This document shows, one piece after another, positions 27,481 through 36,701 of a DNA stretch of 38,181 bases; within the stretch, counting starts at the first letter, position 1; every line of letters starts with the position of its first letter. The stretch covers positions 1 to 38,181 of the forward strand of contig SLDR01000007.1 of the NCBI GenBank assembly GCA_007125155.1. Direction: 5' to 3'. The translations under genes were made by a program, and so were the position numbers. The DNA comes from Candidatus Campbelliibacteriota bacterium (GTDB lineage: Bacteria > Patescibacteriota > Minisyncoccia > Phycocordibacterales > CSBR16-193). Under the pieces are notes generated by a model, which saw nothing but the letters and a program-made list of their open reading frames with translations, did not search any database and had not been told where the DNA came from.

Positions 27481-27627
27481 CTAAAATATGAAGGTTAGGA
27501 TCCAGATGATCAAAAAGACCACAAAGATCGCCCAAGCAATGTTTGCGGCCACTCTTGAGGTCGAGGTTGCACCGAACAATGCCGCGATCACGGATATAAC
27601 GAGAAATATTATTGTCCATTGAAGCAT
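27481..27627 (-). CDS. DUF1328-family small membrane protein, 48 aa
   Basis: Own translation: MLQWTIIFLVISVIAALFGATSTSRVAANIAWAIFVVFLIIWILTFIF*; matches the DUF1328/YtjA-type pattern. Below the ORF track cutoff. Confidence 0.85.
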   Translation of the reverse strand: MLQWTIIFLVISVIAALFGATSTSRVAANIAWAIFVVFLIIWILTFIF

Positions 27628-28019
27628 ATTATTTGGAAGATTAATTATAATGATCAAAATTCGACCCTCATTAAAAACCTCCTTGCGCCGAGGAATCTCT
27701 AAGGACTACAGATCGTCCCTCCCCGGTCCGCGATCCAAACAAGACCCAAACGAAAAACAGGCATGTAAACCGCAGCAACTTAATTTCCATGCGATCAAAG
27801 CATACGGATATTTAACGGTTCGGCACTATTTTTCTTAGAGATCCAAGATGCCCACCCCTCCGTTGCATTTATCAGATAGCCAATAGACCTTTCTTACCTT
27901 TTATTATACCAAACATATCAAAAAAGCAACACCTCCAAAAAGTTCTTTTAAAATTTAAAATTAAATTTATCATTCAAAGCCGTTATCAGATGCCCTCCCG
28001 TTTAGATAAATTAATAAAA

Positions 28020-28042
28020 GATCCGCCTTAAAAAGGCGGATC
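28020..28042. terminator. Terminator hairpin (usable on either strand)
   Basis: GATCCGCCTT-aaa-AAGGCGGATC flanked by AAAAG/CTTTTATT. Confidence 0.75.
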
Positions 28043-28065
28043 TTTTATTGGTCAGTATCGTTTGA

Positions 28066-28380
28066 CTATCGAAACCTATACAGCCTCTGAGTCAAACGCT
28101 CTTTCATACTTTCCGGAGCAAGACAGCCGCGATCTACGGCATCCTCCAATCTCTGCTGTCTGGCTTCCAGCCTGCTTTTCAGATGAGCTTCTCGCATCTC
28201 ATCGCGCCAAACCATGAAATCTGACCTGTCCATCTCCATTGCCTGAGCGCTTTCCGAAGCACCACCACGAAACTGGCTTAGCCCCGCCCAAGGTTTTTCA
28301 TCCACGGCTGCCGAGGCCAATCCGGCAGAGGACAGAAAAATAAGGGCGACAAATGAACTGGCTATTATTGTTTTGATCAT
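28066..28380 (-). CDS. Small secreted hypothetical protein
   Basis: Signal peptide MIKTIIASSFVALIFLSSAGLASA-A followed by charged helical region; terminator downstream. Confidence 0.7.
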   Translation of the reverse strand: MIKTIIASSFVALIFLSSAGLASAAVDEKPWAGLSQFRGGASESAQAMEMDRSDFMVWRDEMREAHLKSRLEARQQRLEDAVDRGCLAPESMKERLTQRLYRFR

Positions 28381-28457
28381 GTTTTTTTATTACTTTTTTA
28401 TCTTATAATATCGACCCGTGCATTAATTAATACTCCCGATCGGCTAAAATATTTCAT

Positions 28458-29174
28458 TTAAGGTCTACGACCGTTTATCTGCCTGAAACGCTCAACTTCT
28501 ATTACCCCATTCAAACGATCTCCAATGACTATGAATCTTTGACCGAGATCAATATCCGACAGCCTACGCCTTCCCTTTTCAATTCCGGAAAGATCAAGGG
28601 TCACGATCTCACCATCATCGAACTCCATTAACCAGCCCTCCGCCTTCTTTTCAACAAGGTGACCTTGATGTACCCTTTCTATTTCCAGGTCGCTGAATCG
28701 CTCATAAAGCCGACTGGCCACCGGCACCTCAACTTCTTGGGTAAGGTCAAGCAGAAAAAGATTAACGTGAGCTCGTTCCACCAACCAGCCCCCGAAGAAG
28801 GCCAAAATGGTGACGAACAATAATGAGTAGATCAAAGGTCTGCGGTATACCACCGTTAAACGCTTGGCCATTATCTCGATCATGATGATCAAACAAATTG
28901 CCACCAGCACTAAATACCAAGGAAAATGTATCAAAACCAATTGCCACCCGGACCATCCTAAAAGAGTGACCGACACCAGATCGTTGGCCTGCAAAACAAA
29001 CAAGATCAAACTTCCAAAATATATCAGAAGAAGTGACAGTAATACGGTGAAAACCGTTAACGAAAACCCTTTAATGAAAAAGTACCTTTTTGTTTTCATT
29101 TTTACTCGACCACTCTTCACTTCATGCATTATCCGACTTCCGAGTAATTGTTTTTTATTATCTTCACATTTCAT
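28458..29174 (-). CDS. Multi-TM protein, candidate anti-sigma factor
   Basis: Overlaps the ECF sigma gene by 11 bp; cytoplasmic N-terminus (IMHEVKSGRVKMKTKRYFF), TM segments, C-terminal soluble beta-rich region. Confidence 0.6.
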   Translation of the reverse strand: MKCEDNKKQLLGSRIMHEVKSGRVKMKTKRYFFIKGFSLTVFTVLLSLLLIYFGSLILFVLQANDLVSVTLLGWSGWQLVLIHFPWYLVLVAICLIIMIEIMAKRLTVVYRRPLIYSLLFVTILAFFGGWLVERAHVNLFLLDLTQEVEVPVASRLYERFSDLEIERVHQGHLVEKKAEGWLMEFDDGEIVTLDLSGIEKGRRRLSDIDLGQRFIVIGDRLNGVIEVERFRQINGRRP

Positions 29175-29718
29175 AATATTTTTTTAACTGTTGACGAGCC
29201 CGCCTTAATCTGATCCCGACCGTAGAGACCGGTATCTGTAAAATATCAGATATTTCCTGATAATCTTTATCTTCATAATAATAAAGAACGATAGGATCCC
29301 GATATTTCGGTTTAAGTTCTTTCAAAAAAGCATCCAACTTGCAACAGAGTTCCTTTCGATCCAATTCGGCTAAAATATCACCTTCATCGGCAACAGCCAT
29401 TATCATATCCATGTCGAACCGCTTATAAGGTTCCCTACACTTAACTCTAATAATATCGACGAACTCGTTGTGTGCTATCCTGTATATCCAGGAAGAAAAC
29501 TTCCTCTTAGGATTAAAGCTTTGAATATTGCTATAGGTATTCAAAAAGACCTTCTGCACGGCATCCTCTATCGGTTCAACTTCCTGAACGAACCGATATC
29601 CGTAACGAATAAGTTTCGATTCGTACCGATTGACCAATACTTCAAACGCTTGGATATCATTCTGCTGAGTCAACACAACCAACTCTTCATCTGTTTTATC
29701 CTCCAATGCCTTTTCCAT
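29164..29718 (-). CDS. ECF RNA polymerase sigma factor
   Basis: Region 2: YGYRFVQEVEPIEDAVQKVFLNTYSNIQSFNPKRKFSSWIYRIAHNEFVD; region 4: YRDPIVLYYYEDKDYQEISDILQIPVSTVGIRLRRARQQLKK. Confidence 0.95.
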   Translation of the reverse strand: MEKALEDKTDEELVVLTQQNDIQAFEVLVNRYESKLIRYGYRFVQEVEPIEDAVQKVFLNTYSNIQSFNPKRKFSSWIYRIAHNEFVDIIRVKCREPYKRFDMDMIMAVADEGDILAELDRKELCCKLDAFLKELKPKYRDPIVLYYYEDKDYQEISDILQIPVSTVGIRLRRARQQLKKYYEM

Positions 29719-29971
29719 ATTATTATCACCAAAAAAGTCTCTTGTACTATAATACTCCTTTTTAAATTATTTATTTCAAAATAGATCCATCTTTAATATC
29801 TTGTCGATCCGGATCACGAATAAATCATCGCTATCCGGCCGATCTATTTATATCGATTTCAAGATCGAAGCCATATCAGTAAAATACCGAATGAAGGATC
29901 GAGACCGAGGTTCTGTCCAACCTCCTTATAAAATAGAAAAAGGGAGCGATAATGGGGAGATCGAAGACACT

Positions 29972-31375
29972 TTATCTTCTGTCGATCTTGACATTGGAAA
30001 CCGCTGCATCGATTCGGATAAATACCGTTTGATCGGCCTCTTCAAAATTGTCCGACTCATAAATATCTTCCTCTATCTGAACGAATCCCGTAAGATTCTT
30101 GTTCGCCAATGCACCTGTGAACTCGACTCTGGCGCCCGCCATTTCCGGTATCGTTATATCGATGGAGCTTGCTCCCGCATTCACAAAGACATCCGTATGA
30201 TCGACCATTTCACCAAAGACCAAGTTGATACCGGATGCACCTGAATCCAACCTTAAACTTTCCATCAGAAAGTCAGACGAGTCTATCTTGATACTTGAAG
30301 CCCCGGATTCTATAGCTAAAGATATCGGAACGTCCTCCAACATTCTAAGATCCAGATACCTCGGGTCCGTCATAAAGTGGTCAAACAATACGCCTTCACG
30401 TCCTTCAGCTCTCAATTCGACCATTTGTGTCTCATTATCCGATCTGCTATCGACGCCCAAAGCGGGTCCCGAAGTCCTGTATGTTCCCGTGATCAAAGAT
30501 CCTTCGGCACCTCCCGAGATGTTTATTCTGGCCGCACTCAGTTTTAATGATATCTCGGATCTCGTAACACCTTCCTCAACCGGAACGTTAAGGTCTCTCT
30601 CTTGGACATTGGCGTTTGGAGTAAATACCACCCAAAGAGCAAAAAAGGTAATAACGAGAGTAATGATCAAAACCACCACTTTATTGAACAGAGAACCCTT
30701 GGAAAGAAACGACAATCCGAGCAAGATGATCAGGATGGGCCAGAACCTCAACAGATCGCTTAGGCTTATTGTTAAATTTTCAGGAAGAAGATCGTAATTC
30801 CCAAGCAGTAAAGCCCCACCCAAAACAACCAGTAATATTCCGAAGAATATCCCGAAAACATCCACGCCTTTGTCCCTTTCTTTTCTTTCATTTTTAACCT
30901 CTTCTTTGACCTCCGACTCGATTTCATCACTAATTTTCTCTATCTCTTCCCCGAGTCCATTTAGCCTCCCGCTTTGACCAAGCACTACCACTCCTAGAAC
31001 TATGATAACCAAAGCCCAGAAGACCCCCCAACTGAAGATCGTCCACGGCACTATCGTGTTCAAAAGTAAAAATATACCGACGGCAATGATGGACCATCCC
31101 AACAAATTTCTCCTCTTTCCGCTTTCAACCATGGTCCCGAATTCCGATGAAAGATCGTTCACTCTCTCATCCAGATCAAACTTCTCTTCGTCCGGCCGTT
31201 TAGGCAGGACTATCGCAAGCACTATGTACACAAAAACTCCCAGACCTCCTCCCAGCGCAAGAGCTACGAACAATATCCTGAAAATTACGGGGTCAATATC
31301 GAAATACCGCCCCAAACCGCCACAGACACCGAAAATGACGCTATCGGTATCCGATCGATATAATTTTTTACTCAT
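29972..31375 (-). CDS. PspC-domain protein with LiaF-like C-terminus
   Basis: N-terminal KKLYRSDTDSVIFGVCGGLGRYFDIDPVIFRILFVALAL (PspC); LiaF-like TM pairs and C-terminal beta-repeat region. Confidence 0.88.
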   Translation of the reverse strand: MSKKLYRSDTDSVIFGVCGGLGRYFDIDPVIFRILFVALALGGGLGVFVYIVLAIVLPKRPDEEKFDLDERVNDLSSEFGTMVESGKRRNLLGWSIIAVGIFLLLNTIVPWTIFSWGVFWALVIIVLGVVVLGQSGRLNGLGEEIEKISDEIESEVKEEVKNERKERDKGVDVFGIFFGILLVVLGGALLLGNYDLLPENLTISLSDLLRFWPILIILLGLSFLSKGSLFNKVVVLIITLVITFFALWVVFTPNANVQERDLNVPVEEGVTRSEISLKLSAARINISGGAEGSLITGTYRTSGPALGVDSRSDNETQMVELRAEGREGVLFDHFMTDPRYLDLRMLEDVPISLAIESGASSIKIDSSDFLMESLRLDSGASGINLVFGEMVDHTDVFVNAGASSIDITIPEMAGARVEFTGALANKNLTGFVQIEEDIYESDNFEEADQTVFIRIDAAVSNVKIDRR

Positions 31376-31467
31376 ATTTTAAATATTAATATTAAAAATA
31401 TTTTTTAAAACAACGATCCATGATCATGCCGGCAATTATCTCTACCCGGCAGGGACTCAATGTCAGT

Positions 31468-31791
31468 TCACCTTTTACCATTAGGATGACCGTAACGTAT
31501 CAGATTTTTCTTCTTCTCCCTTCTCCATTTCTTTATCTCGAACTCTCTGCTTCTGGCATCTTTTAAACTCTCAAAGATCTCGTGGTATTTCAGTTTTACC
31601 GGTCTGCGTATTTTAGTATAGTGAGCACCATATCTTGATCCGTTGTGCTCCTTGAGTCTTTTTTCAATATTGTTGGTACATCCGACATAAAGAGAACCGT
31701 CCGAACACTCAAGAATATATACATAGTGTTTCACTTTAACTTCATTCCTCTTCGTAAACTCATCGGAAGGCGTTGGGCCTTTGTATTTCAT
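31468..31791 (-). CDS. GIY-YIG nuclease-superfamily protein
   Basis: HYVYILECSDGSLYVGCTNNIEKRLKEHNGSRYGAHYTK; start taken at MKYKGPTPSDEF (an ATG at 31824 is also possible). Confidence 0.88.
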   Translation of the reverse strand: MKYKGPTPSDEFTKRNEVKVKHYVYILECSDGSLYVGCTNNIEKRLKEHNGSRYGAHYTKIRRPVKLKYHEIFESLKDARSREFEIKKWRREKKKNLIRYGHPNGKR

Positions 31792-31831
31792 TTTCCTTCG
31801 TCGCAAGCTCCTCAAGATGATCAATTTGCAA

Positions 31832-31846
31832 CCAAGCTTCGCTTGG
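31832..31846. repeat. Hairpin CCAAGC-ttc-GCTTGG upstream of the GIY-YIG gene
   Basis: Perfect 6-bp arms, at the expected 5' end of a transcript from the extended -10 TGATATAAT (minus strand, TATAAT at 31851-31856). Confidence 0.55.
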
Positions 31847-31973
31847 GCAAATTATATCAGCTGGCTGACACGGTCTCGAAATGTCGTATCGAAGCAAACT
31901 AAGGGTATTTTAGCACTCCTTCTACTCTCTAAGCGAGCTGTCTCGGTCACTAGGGCCTTTTTGTGAATGATAC

Positions 31974-32014
31974 AAATGAGACACAAAACACCCGTCTCGG
32001 TCACTGTCTCATTT
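31974..32014. repeat. Inverted repeat overlapping the end of the metalloprotease gene
   Basis: AAATGAGACA (31974-31983) / TGTCTCATTT (32005-32014), perfect 10-bp arms; the 32013 stop codon lies in the right arm. Confidence 0.65.
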
Positions 32015-32657
32015 ACAAACCAAAAGTTTTAAGCTTCAACAGTTCTTGAGATTTCATGTGCATAATGTCAGGCCATGATACATCTCCACGCTTCTCTAAT
32101 TGTCTCTTTATAATCACATAAGCCAACGCATAACCCGACCATAGCGGATACTTATCACTATTTTCAAAAGAGATGTTCTGCCACCATTCCGGACCGTTTT
32201 CCTGTAAATGTTCTTTAATTGTTTTAAAGATCTCCTCAGTCTTTTCTTCTGATACAGCAGTCGACCACAATGGTCTCTTGCCTGTAAGTTGCTCTTCAAA
32301 ATGTTGAGCCAAACCCTCCATAACGAGAAGTTCACCGAGCGTTACCGTCTGCCAATCCTTGCCGTGAATCTGGTGCCATACCACATGGTTATATTCATGC
32401 GCAACAGAAGCTCTCACACCATCTTTCCAGGCACTAGTGTTAGTATTTATTTTTATCGTCATGCTTTCTTCATCTTCAGTACTCCCCGCCGATCCGTTCA
32501 TCTTTTCACTAACAAACTTATCTTCGGTGTACTGAAGAATGATTCGTACATTTTTATTGGTCGGAAGATTTTTTTCACAATCTTGCAACGCTTTCTCCAC
32601 CGTCGGACGTACGGTGTCTAAAAAATCTGTTGTTGGTAAAATGATGTGGTTTGTCAT
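32013..32657 (-). CDS. Putative Zn-dependent protease (DUF2268-like, HExxH)
   Basis: RASVAHEYNHVVWHQ and downstream LLVMEGLAQHFEEQ. Confidence 0.82.
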   Translation of the reverse strand: MTNHIILPTTDFLDTVRPTVEKALQDCEKNLPTNKNVRIILQYTEDKFVSEKMNGSAGSTEDEESMTIKINTNTSAWKDGVRASVAHEYNHVVWHQIHGKDWQTVTLGELLVMEGLAQHFEEQLTGKRPLWSTAVSEEKTEEIFKTIKEHLQENGPEWWQNISFENSDKYPLWSGYALAYVIIKRQLEKRGDVSWPDIMHMKSQELLKLKTFGL

Positions 32658-33226
32658 GTTTTCAAAAATTGTTTTACTTCTTCAAGTGTTCTTATGCCTC
32701 CATTAAGAACTGCTTCATAAATCTGCTGGCTTGAAATATCAAGGACATGGTCATTTCGCTCTTTCTTCAGATTAAGAATAACTAAACGTTCTTCCTCAGA
32801 AAACTTTCTTTTCCCGATATCCAAAAAATCACTTTGTCTTTTCCGAAACTCTTCTTCGCTCATAAACCAAATATCTACTTTCCATTTTTCTCCATCAAGT
32901 CTTTGTTTTAATCCCATATAGTGTCCATTTGGAAACTCATTACCTTTTCGATCATCATCCCAGTCGCCTTTGATGAAATAACTCCTAAATTTACTTTTTA
33001 AATACAGTTCCTTTAAGATTTCTAGGACTTCCTCTGCAGAATACGGATCTTGTCGTATAACCGTAACATCAATATCACCACTGAGCATTACATTACCTGA
33101 ATATGCTCCGGATGTTTGCACATCTCCAAACTTTTTCAGATCTTCTAAAAGACCTGTTTGGCTTAACAGAATATCTGCTTTTTTCTTGAAATCATTGCTT
33201 ATTTCTAATAGGTTTGCTGTTTTCAT
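32654..33226 (-). CDS. Nucleotidyltransferase-fold protein
   Basis: GAYSGNVMLSGDIDVTVI resembles the GSxx…DxD nucleotidyltransferase core; 4-bp overlap with the next gene. Confidence 0.7.
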   Translation of the reverse strand: MKTANLLEISNDFKKKADILLSQTGLLEDLKKFGDVQTSGAYSGNVMLSGDIDVTVIRQDPYSAEEVLEILKELYLKSKFRSYFIKGDWDDDRKGNEFPNGHYMGLKQRLDGEKWKVDIWFMSEEEFRKRQSDFLDIGKRKFSEEERLVILNLKKERNDHVLDISSQQIYEAVLNGGIRTLEEVKQFLKT

Positions 33227-33232
33227 TTAAAC

Positions 33233-33769
33233 TTAGTTATCATTATACTTTTGTCCCTCTTTCCAGCCAGCCAACTTTAGAACTTTATAGACAAATTCTG
33301 TCTTACCACTTATATACTCATCACTTCCTGAGGGGTCTTGTTGTAACAAATCTTTCTTTAGTTTGTCATATTCATCTCTCAAGTCTGGATGATTTCTTAA
33401 ATAATCCCTAAACGATATTTGTCTTGGCCAAAAGCCACCTTGGTTTTTATAAGCAATAGATAGGTGAAAATTATCTTCTCCATATTTTCGGAGAAAGTGT
33501 CTTTCAGTACCAATACCATTTGGATCATAGGAGTAACCAATCTTTTCTAAATCATTAATAAATGACTCCGCGTCATCAATATGTTCAATCAAAACTGCAA
33601 TATCAATGATTGGCTTTGAGGAAAGTCCAGGTATTGAAGTACTGCCAATATGTTCAATTTCAAGAGCTTTGTCTCCAAAGATAGGTTGGAGTTTTTGTTT
33701 CTCTAATTCAAACTTTTCAGGCCATTCTTTTTGATACGGTACTATTTTTGTATGAGAAATGTTATTCAT
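33233..33769 (-). CDS. GrpB/UPF0157-family protein
   Basis: IVPYQKEWPEKFELEKQKLQPIFGDKALEIEHIGSTSIPGLSSKPIIDIAVLI; start at internal Met MNNISHTKI. Confidence 0.92.
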   Translation of the reverse strand: MNNISHTKIVPYQKEWPEKFELEKQKLQPIFGDKALEIEHIGSTSIPGLSSKPIIDIAVLIEHIDDAESFINDLEKIGYSYDPNGIGTERHFLRKYGEDNFHLSIAYKNQGGFWPRQISFRDYLRNHPDLRDEYDKLKKDLLQQDPSGSDEYISGKTEFVYKVLKLAGWKEGQKYNDN

Positions 33770-34259
33770 TTTTATATATATTATGCATATCCAATGCCCG
33801 CTCCATAATACGATCTCCGATTTCTTTCCAGTCAAAGTACTGTTTGTACTCACTCGGATCAATCAGTTTTATTGCTGTAATTTCTCCATCTGGGTCGGAA
33901 ATAAAATCACCAACTGGTTCAACAACACAGAAAGATCGTGTCTGTCTTACAATTCTTTTGTGTTCGTATATATCCTGATAACCAATGAGCTTCTGGTCCA
34001 GTACCTTCATATTCGTTTCCTCAAGTACTTCTCGCACGGTGGCCTCCTCATAGCTTTCTCCTTCCTCAATACCACCGCCCGGTGGCGTCCAGTATCCCTT
34101 TGCTTCGGCATACACCAGAACCATTTTGTCACCATAAAAACAGTATCCGTGGACACCTTGTAGCACTTTCCCGTCGATGTCTTTGAGTGGATCGTCTTCG
34201 CGATAGACGACATCAAAAACTTCTCCGTCCCTATTTGTAAGTGTTGATTTAATTTCCAT
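33762..34259 (-). CDS. NUDIX hydrolase
   Basis: GGGIEEGESYEEATVREVLEETNM. Confidence 0.93.
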   Translation of the reverse strand: MEIKSTLTNRDGEVFDVVYREDDPLKDIDGKVLQGVHGYCFYGDKMVLVYAEAKGYWTPPGGGIEEGESYEEATVREVLEETNMKVLDQKLIGYQDIYEHKRIVRQTRSFCVVEPVGDFISDPDGEITAIKLIDPSEYKQYFDWKEIGDRIMERALDMHNIYKNE

Positions 34260-34265
34260 AAAAAA

Positions 34266-34904
34266 TTAAACCTCAAACACCAGATCAGCCCGCTCCTTTG
34301 GATTATATTTCTCTACGTAATTCAAGTACGCCGTTTTGTAGTACTGGAACCAGTTGTCGGGATGATCGTCAGGTAAATAATCCTCACCAAATCGCTCTTG
34401 TTCTCTGGCGCGGCGCCTTTCGTCAGCTTTCTCAAAATCGGCGTCAAGATAGATCTTTTTGTCGATCATCTGTGACTCTTCGTGCTCGGGATGAAAGAGA
34501 AAAATGCCGTCCAGTACAAGGACTTGTTTTGTGAGATCAAATGTCTGCGGCGAGATAAGGTCGTTCGCATCAAAATCATACAGCTTCATGTTAATTGATT
34601 GTTTCCCTTCCTTAAATGCAGTGATAAGTTCCATCAGATCATCATACCGATACCATTCATACTCAAACACTTCCGACTTATTTTCAGCATCTTCGATCAT
34701 CTTTTGCCGCTCTCTCCAGTGTTTAATAAAGTCATCGAGGTGGACCGGAAGCACATCCGGATCATACTTTGCCACAAAGCTTCCGATGGTCGTCTTGCCT
34801 GACCCGGCGTAACCATCAATGCCCACAACTAACTTAGCATGGTTGTGTTTCCATACTTGCAAATGCTCTACTATTTTCTTAGCGACTTGTTTTGATGTAT
34901 CCAT
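34266..34904 (-). CDS. Uridine kinase-like P-loop NTPase
   Basis: VVGIDGYAGSGKTTIG Walker A; PVHLDDFIKHW. Confidence 0.82.
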   Translation of the reverse strand: MDTSKQVAKKIVEHLQVWKHNHAKLVVGIDGYAGSGKTTIGSFVAKYDPDVLPVHLDDFIKHWRERQKMIEDAENKSEVFEYEWYRYDDLMELITAFKEGKQSINMKLYDFDANDLISPQTFDLTKQVLVLDGIFLFHPEHEESQMIDKKIYLDADFEKADERRRAREQERFGEDYLPDDHPDNWFQYYKTAYLNYVEKYNPKERADLVFEV

Positions 34905-34910
34905 ATTTAT

Positions 34911-34945
34911 AAAAAGGACCCGAGAAGCCTTCGCTTTTCGGGTCC
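34911..34945 (-). terminator. Terminator between the ABC-F and kinase genes
   Basis: GGACCCGAgaagccttcgcttTTCGGGTCC-type stem (34916-34945); minus strand followed by TTTTTAT. Confidence 0.8.
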
Positions 34946-34956
34946 AAGGCTGCTGT

Positions 34957-36633
34957 TCACAGCGCTTTGATGAGTTGCTGAGCTCGATCCTCTGCCTCCT
35001 TCACGTATGTGGTGTAATCTGGAATCCGTGTTAAGGATCTATCAGATAGGAGATAGAAGGTGTCGAGTCCAGCCTTCTCGATAAAGTACCGGTCATGCGA
35101 GACAAGTAACACCGTCCCGCTGTAACCCTGAAGTGTTTCTTCAAGCGCTTCAAGCGCCTGAAGATCGAGATGGTTGGTGGGTTCATCCAAGATGAGCATG
35201 TTCACAGATTGGGCCGAGAACAACGCCAAAAGAAGACGTGCTCTTCCACCCGGACTTAACGTCCCGATGTGATGCTTGGCTTGTCTCTGGTCGAACCCAA
35301 ACTTAGCCAGTTTGGCATAAGACATCTCCTGACTTAAACCCGCTCTTTCCTTGAGAAAGTCTAACAAGGTTTTATCTCTTGGAAGTGTCTCATGTTCCTG
35401 CATCATGTTTCCAAACCTGACTCCAGAGCCGATCTCGACAGATCCAGCGAGAGGTTCTAACTGGCCTGTAATCGTCTTGAGAATCGTTGATTTTCCTGAT
35501 CCGTTTAGACCGAGAATACCAACTCGGTTTTTGAACCGAATCTCAAGAGATAAGGGACCGACAGAGAATCCATCAGGGTATCCGGCCACGACATCGCTCA
35601 TGCGCACGTCGAGCGTTCCCGACACCACCTCGGCCTCAAGGGGTATTTCAAACGGATCGCGTTCGATGGGCTTCTCGACCTTTTCCATTTGATCGATTCG
35701 CTTCTCAATGGCTTTTGCCTTTTTGGCAGAGCCGGATGCGCGATCACGCTTGAACCCCCGAGCAAACTTGTCATTGTCACTGCCAACATAACCGGCTCCT
35801 TTTGAGGCCCTGGCTTTTTGGCTTCTGGCTTGCTCGGTTAGCCGAGAGATTTCTTCCTGTTGGAGACGGTGGGCCTCCTTTTGTTTGGCGATACGCTTCT
35901 CGACCATCTCAAGATAGTCACTGTAAGTGCCACCTGAGATGTTGAGGGTCCTTGTATTACGATCAATCTCAAAAATTTTCTTAACTACTCGGTCAAGAAA
36001 ACGTCTGTCATGAGAAATCGTGATACAAGCAGCTTCGGACTTTCGTAGAAAGTCTTCCAACCAAATGAGAGCCGGCAAATCAAGATTGTTTGTCGGCTCG
36101 TCGAGAAGCAGAAGATCGACTCCCTTGAGCAGGATGCCCGCAAGTACGATCTTACTCTTCTGCCCACTGCTTAGGTTCTGCAAATCATGCTGTAGGCTGA
36201 TGTCTTCAAGACCAAAGCCAGACAGCATAACATGCATACGATGCTCGAAAGCATACCCATTGAGTCGTTCATACTGCTCGTGCAACTCACCATACTCATG
36301 GAAGTTGGACTCATCGTCGAGATTTTCCGACAACTCATTGAGTCTTTGCTCAAGCCTATCTATGCCAACAACTCGTCTCAGGTATTCTCTGATCGGCTCT
36401 TTTTCCACAAGACTTGTATCTTGAGGCAAGTAGCCAATCTGCGCTGAGCTCGAGATGTTAACCTCACCGGAATCGGCCTCCTCTAAACCAGCGATGATTT
36501 TGAGGAGCGTCGTTTTTCCGACCCCGTTGTCGCCAACCAATGCCACCTTCTGTCCTCGTGTGAGAGAGAAGGAGACATCAGCTAACACAGTCATTGAACC
36601 GTAGCTCTTCTGAATGTGCTTTGCTTCTAACAT
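34957..36633 (-). CDS. ABC-F family ATPase
   Basis: Two ABC domains (GDNGVGKTT, LSSGQKSKIVLAG, LLLLDEPTNNLD; GLNGSGKST, LSPGGRARLLLA, MLILDEPTNHLD), no TM; interdomain linker. Confidence 0.96.
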   Translation of the reverse strand: MLEAKHIQKSYGSMTVLADVSFSLTRGQKVALVGDNGVGKTTLLKIIAGLEEADSGEVNISSSAQIGYLPQDTSLVEKEPIREYLRRVVGIDRLEQRLNELSENLDDESNFHEYGELHEQYERLNGYAFEHRMHVMLSGFGLEDISLQHDLQNLSSGQKSKIVLAGILLKGVDLLLLDEPTNNLDLPALIWLEDFLRKSEAACITISHDRRFLDRVVKKIFEIDRNTRTLNISGGTYSDYLEMVEKRIAKQKEAHRLQQEEISRLTEQARSQKARASKGAGYVGSDNDKFARGFKRDRASGSAKKAKAIEKRIDQMEKVEKPIERDPFEIPLEAEVVSGTLDVRMSDVVAGYPDGFSVGPLSLEIRFKNRVGILGLNGSGKSTILKTITGQLEPLAGSVEIGSGVRFGNMMQEHETLPRDKTLLDFLKERAGLSQEMSYAKLAKFGFDQRQAKHHIGTLSPGGRARLLLALFSAQSVNMLILDEPTNHLDLQALEALEETLQGYSGTVLLVSHDRYFIEKAGLDTFYLLSDRSLTRIPDYTTYVKEAEDRAQQLIKAL

Positions 36634-36701
36634 GGTGGTCTCCTTCTTGATTTCAGGGTTACTTTAGCACTATCAACGAACAAGTGCCTGACTGCCACCA
36701 T
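36627..36701 (-). promoter_or_regulatory. Candidate leader ORF / attenuator of the ABC-F gene
   Basis: ORF MVAVRHLFVDSAKVTLKSRRRPPC* ends over the ABC-F start; ATGGTGG (36632-36638) and CCACCAT (36695-36701) are perfect inverted repeats able to pair the ABC-F start region. Confidence 0.35.

Noticed and set aside
27398-27619. 73-aa - strand ORF
   Set aside because: Wrong frame over the DUF1328 gene, whose product is far more protein-like.
30225-30797. 190-aa + strand ORF
   Set aside because: Antisense to the PspC/LiaF-like gene.
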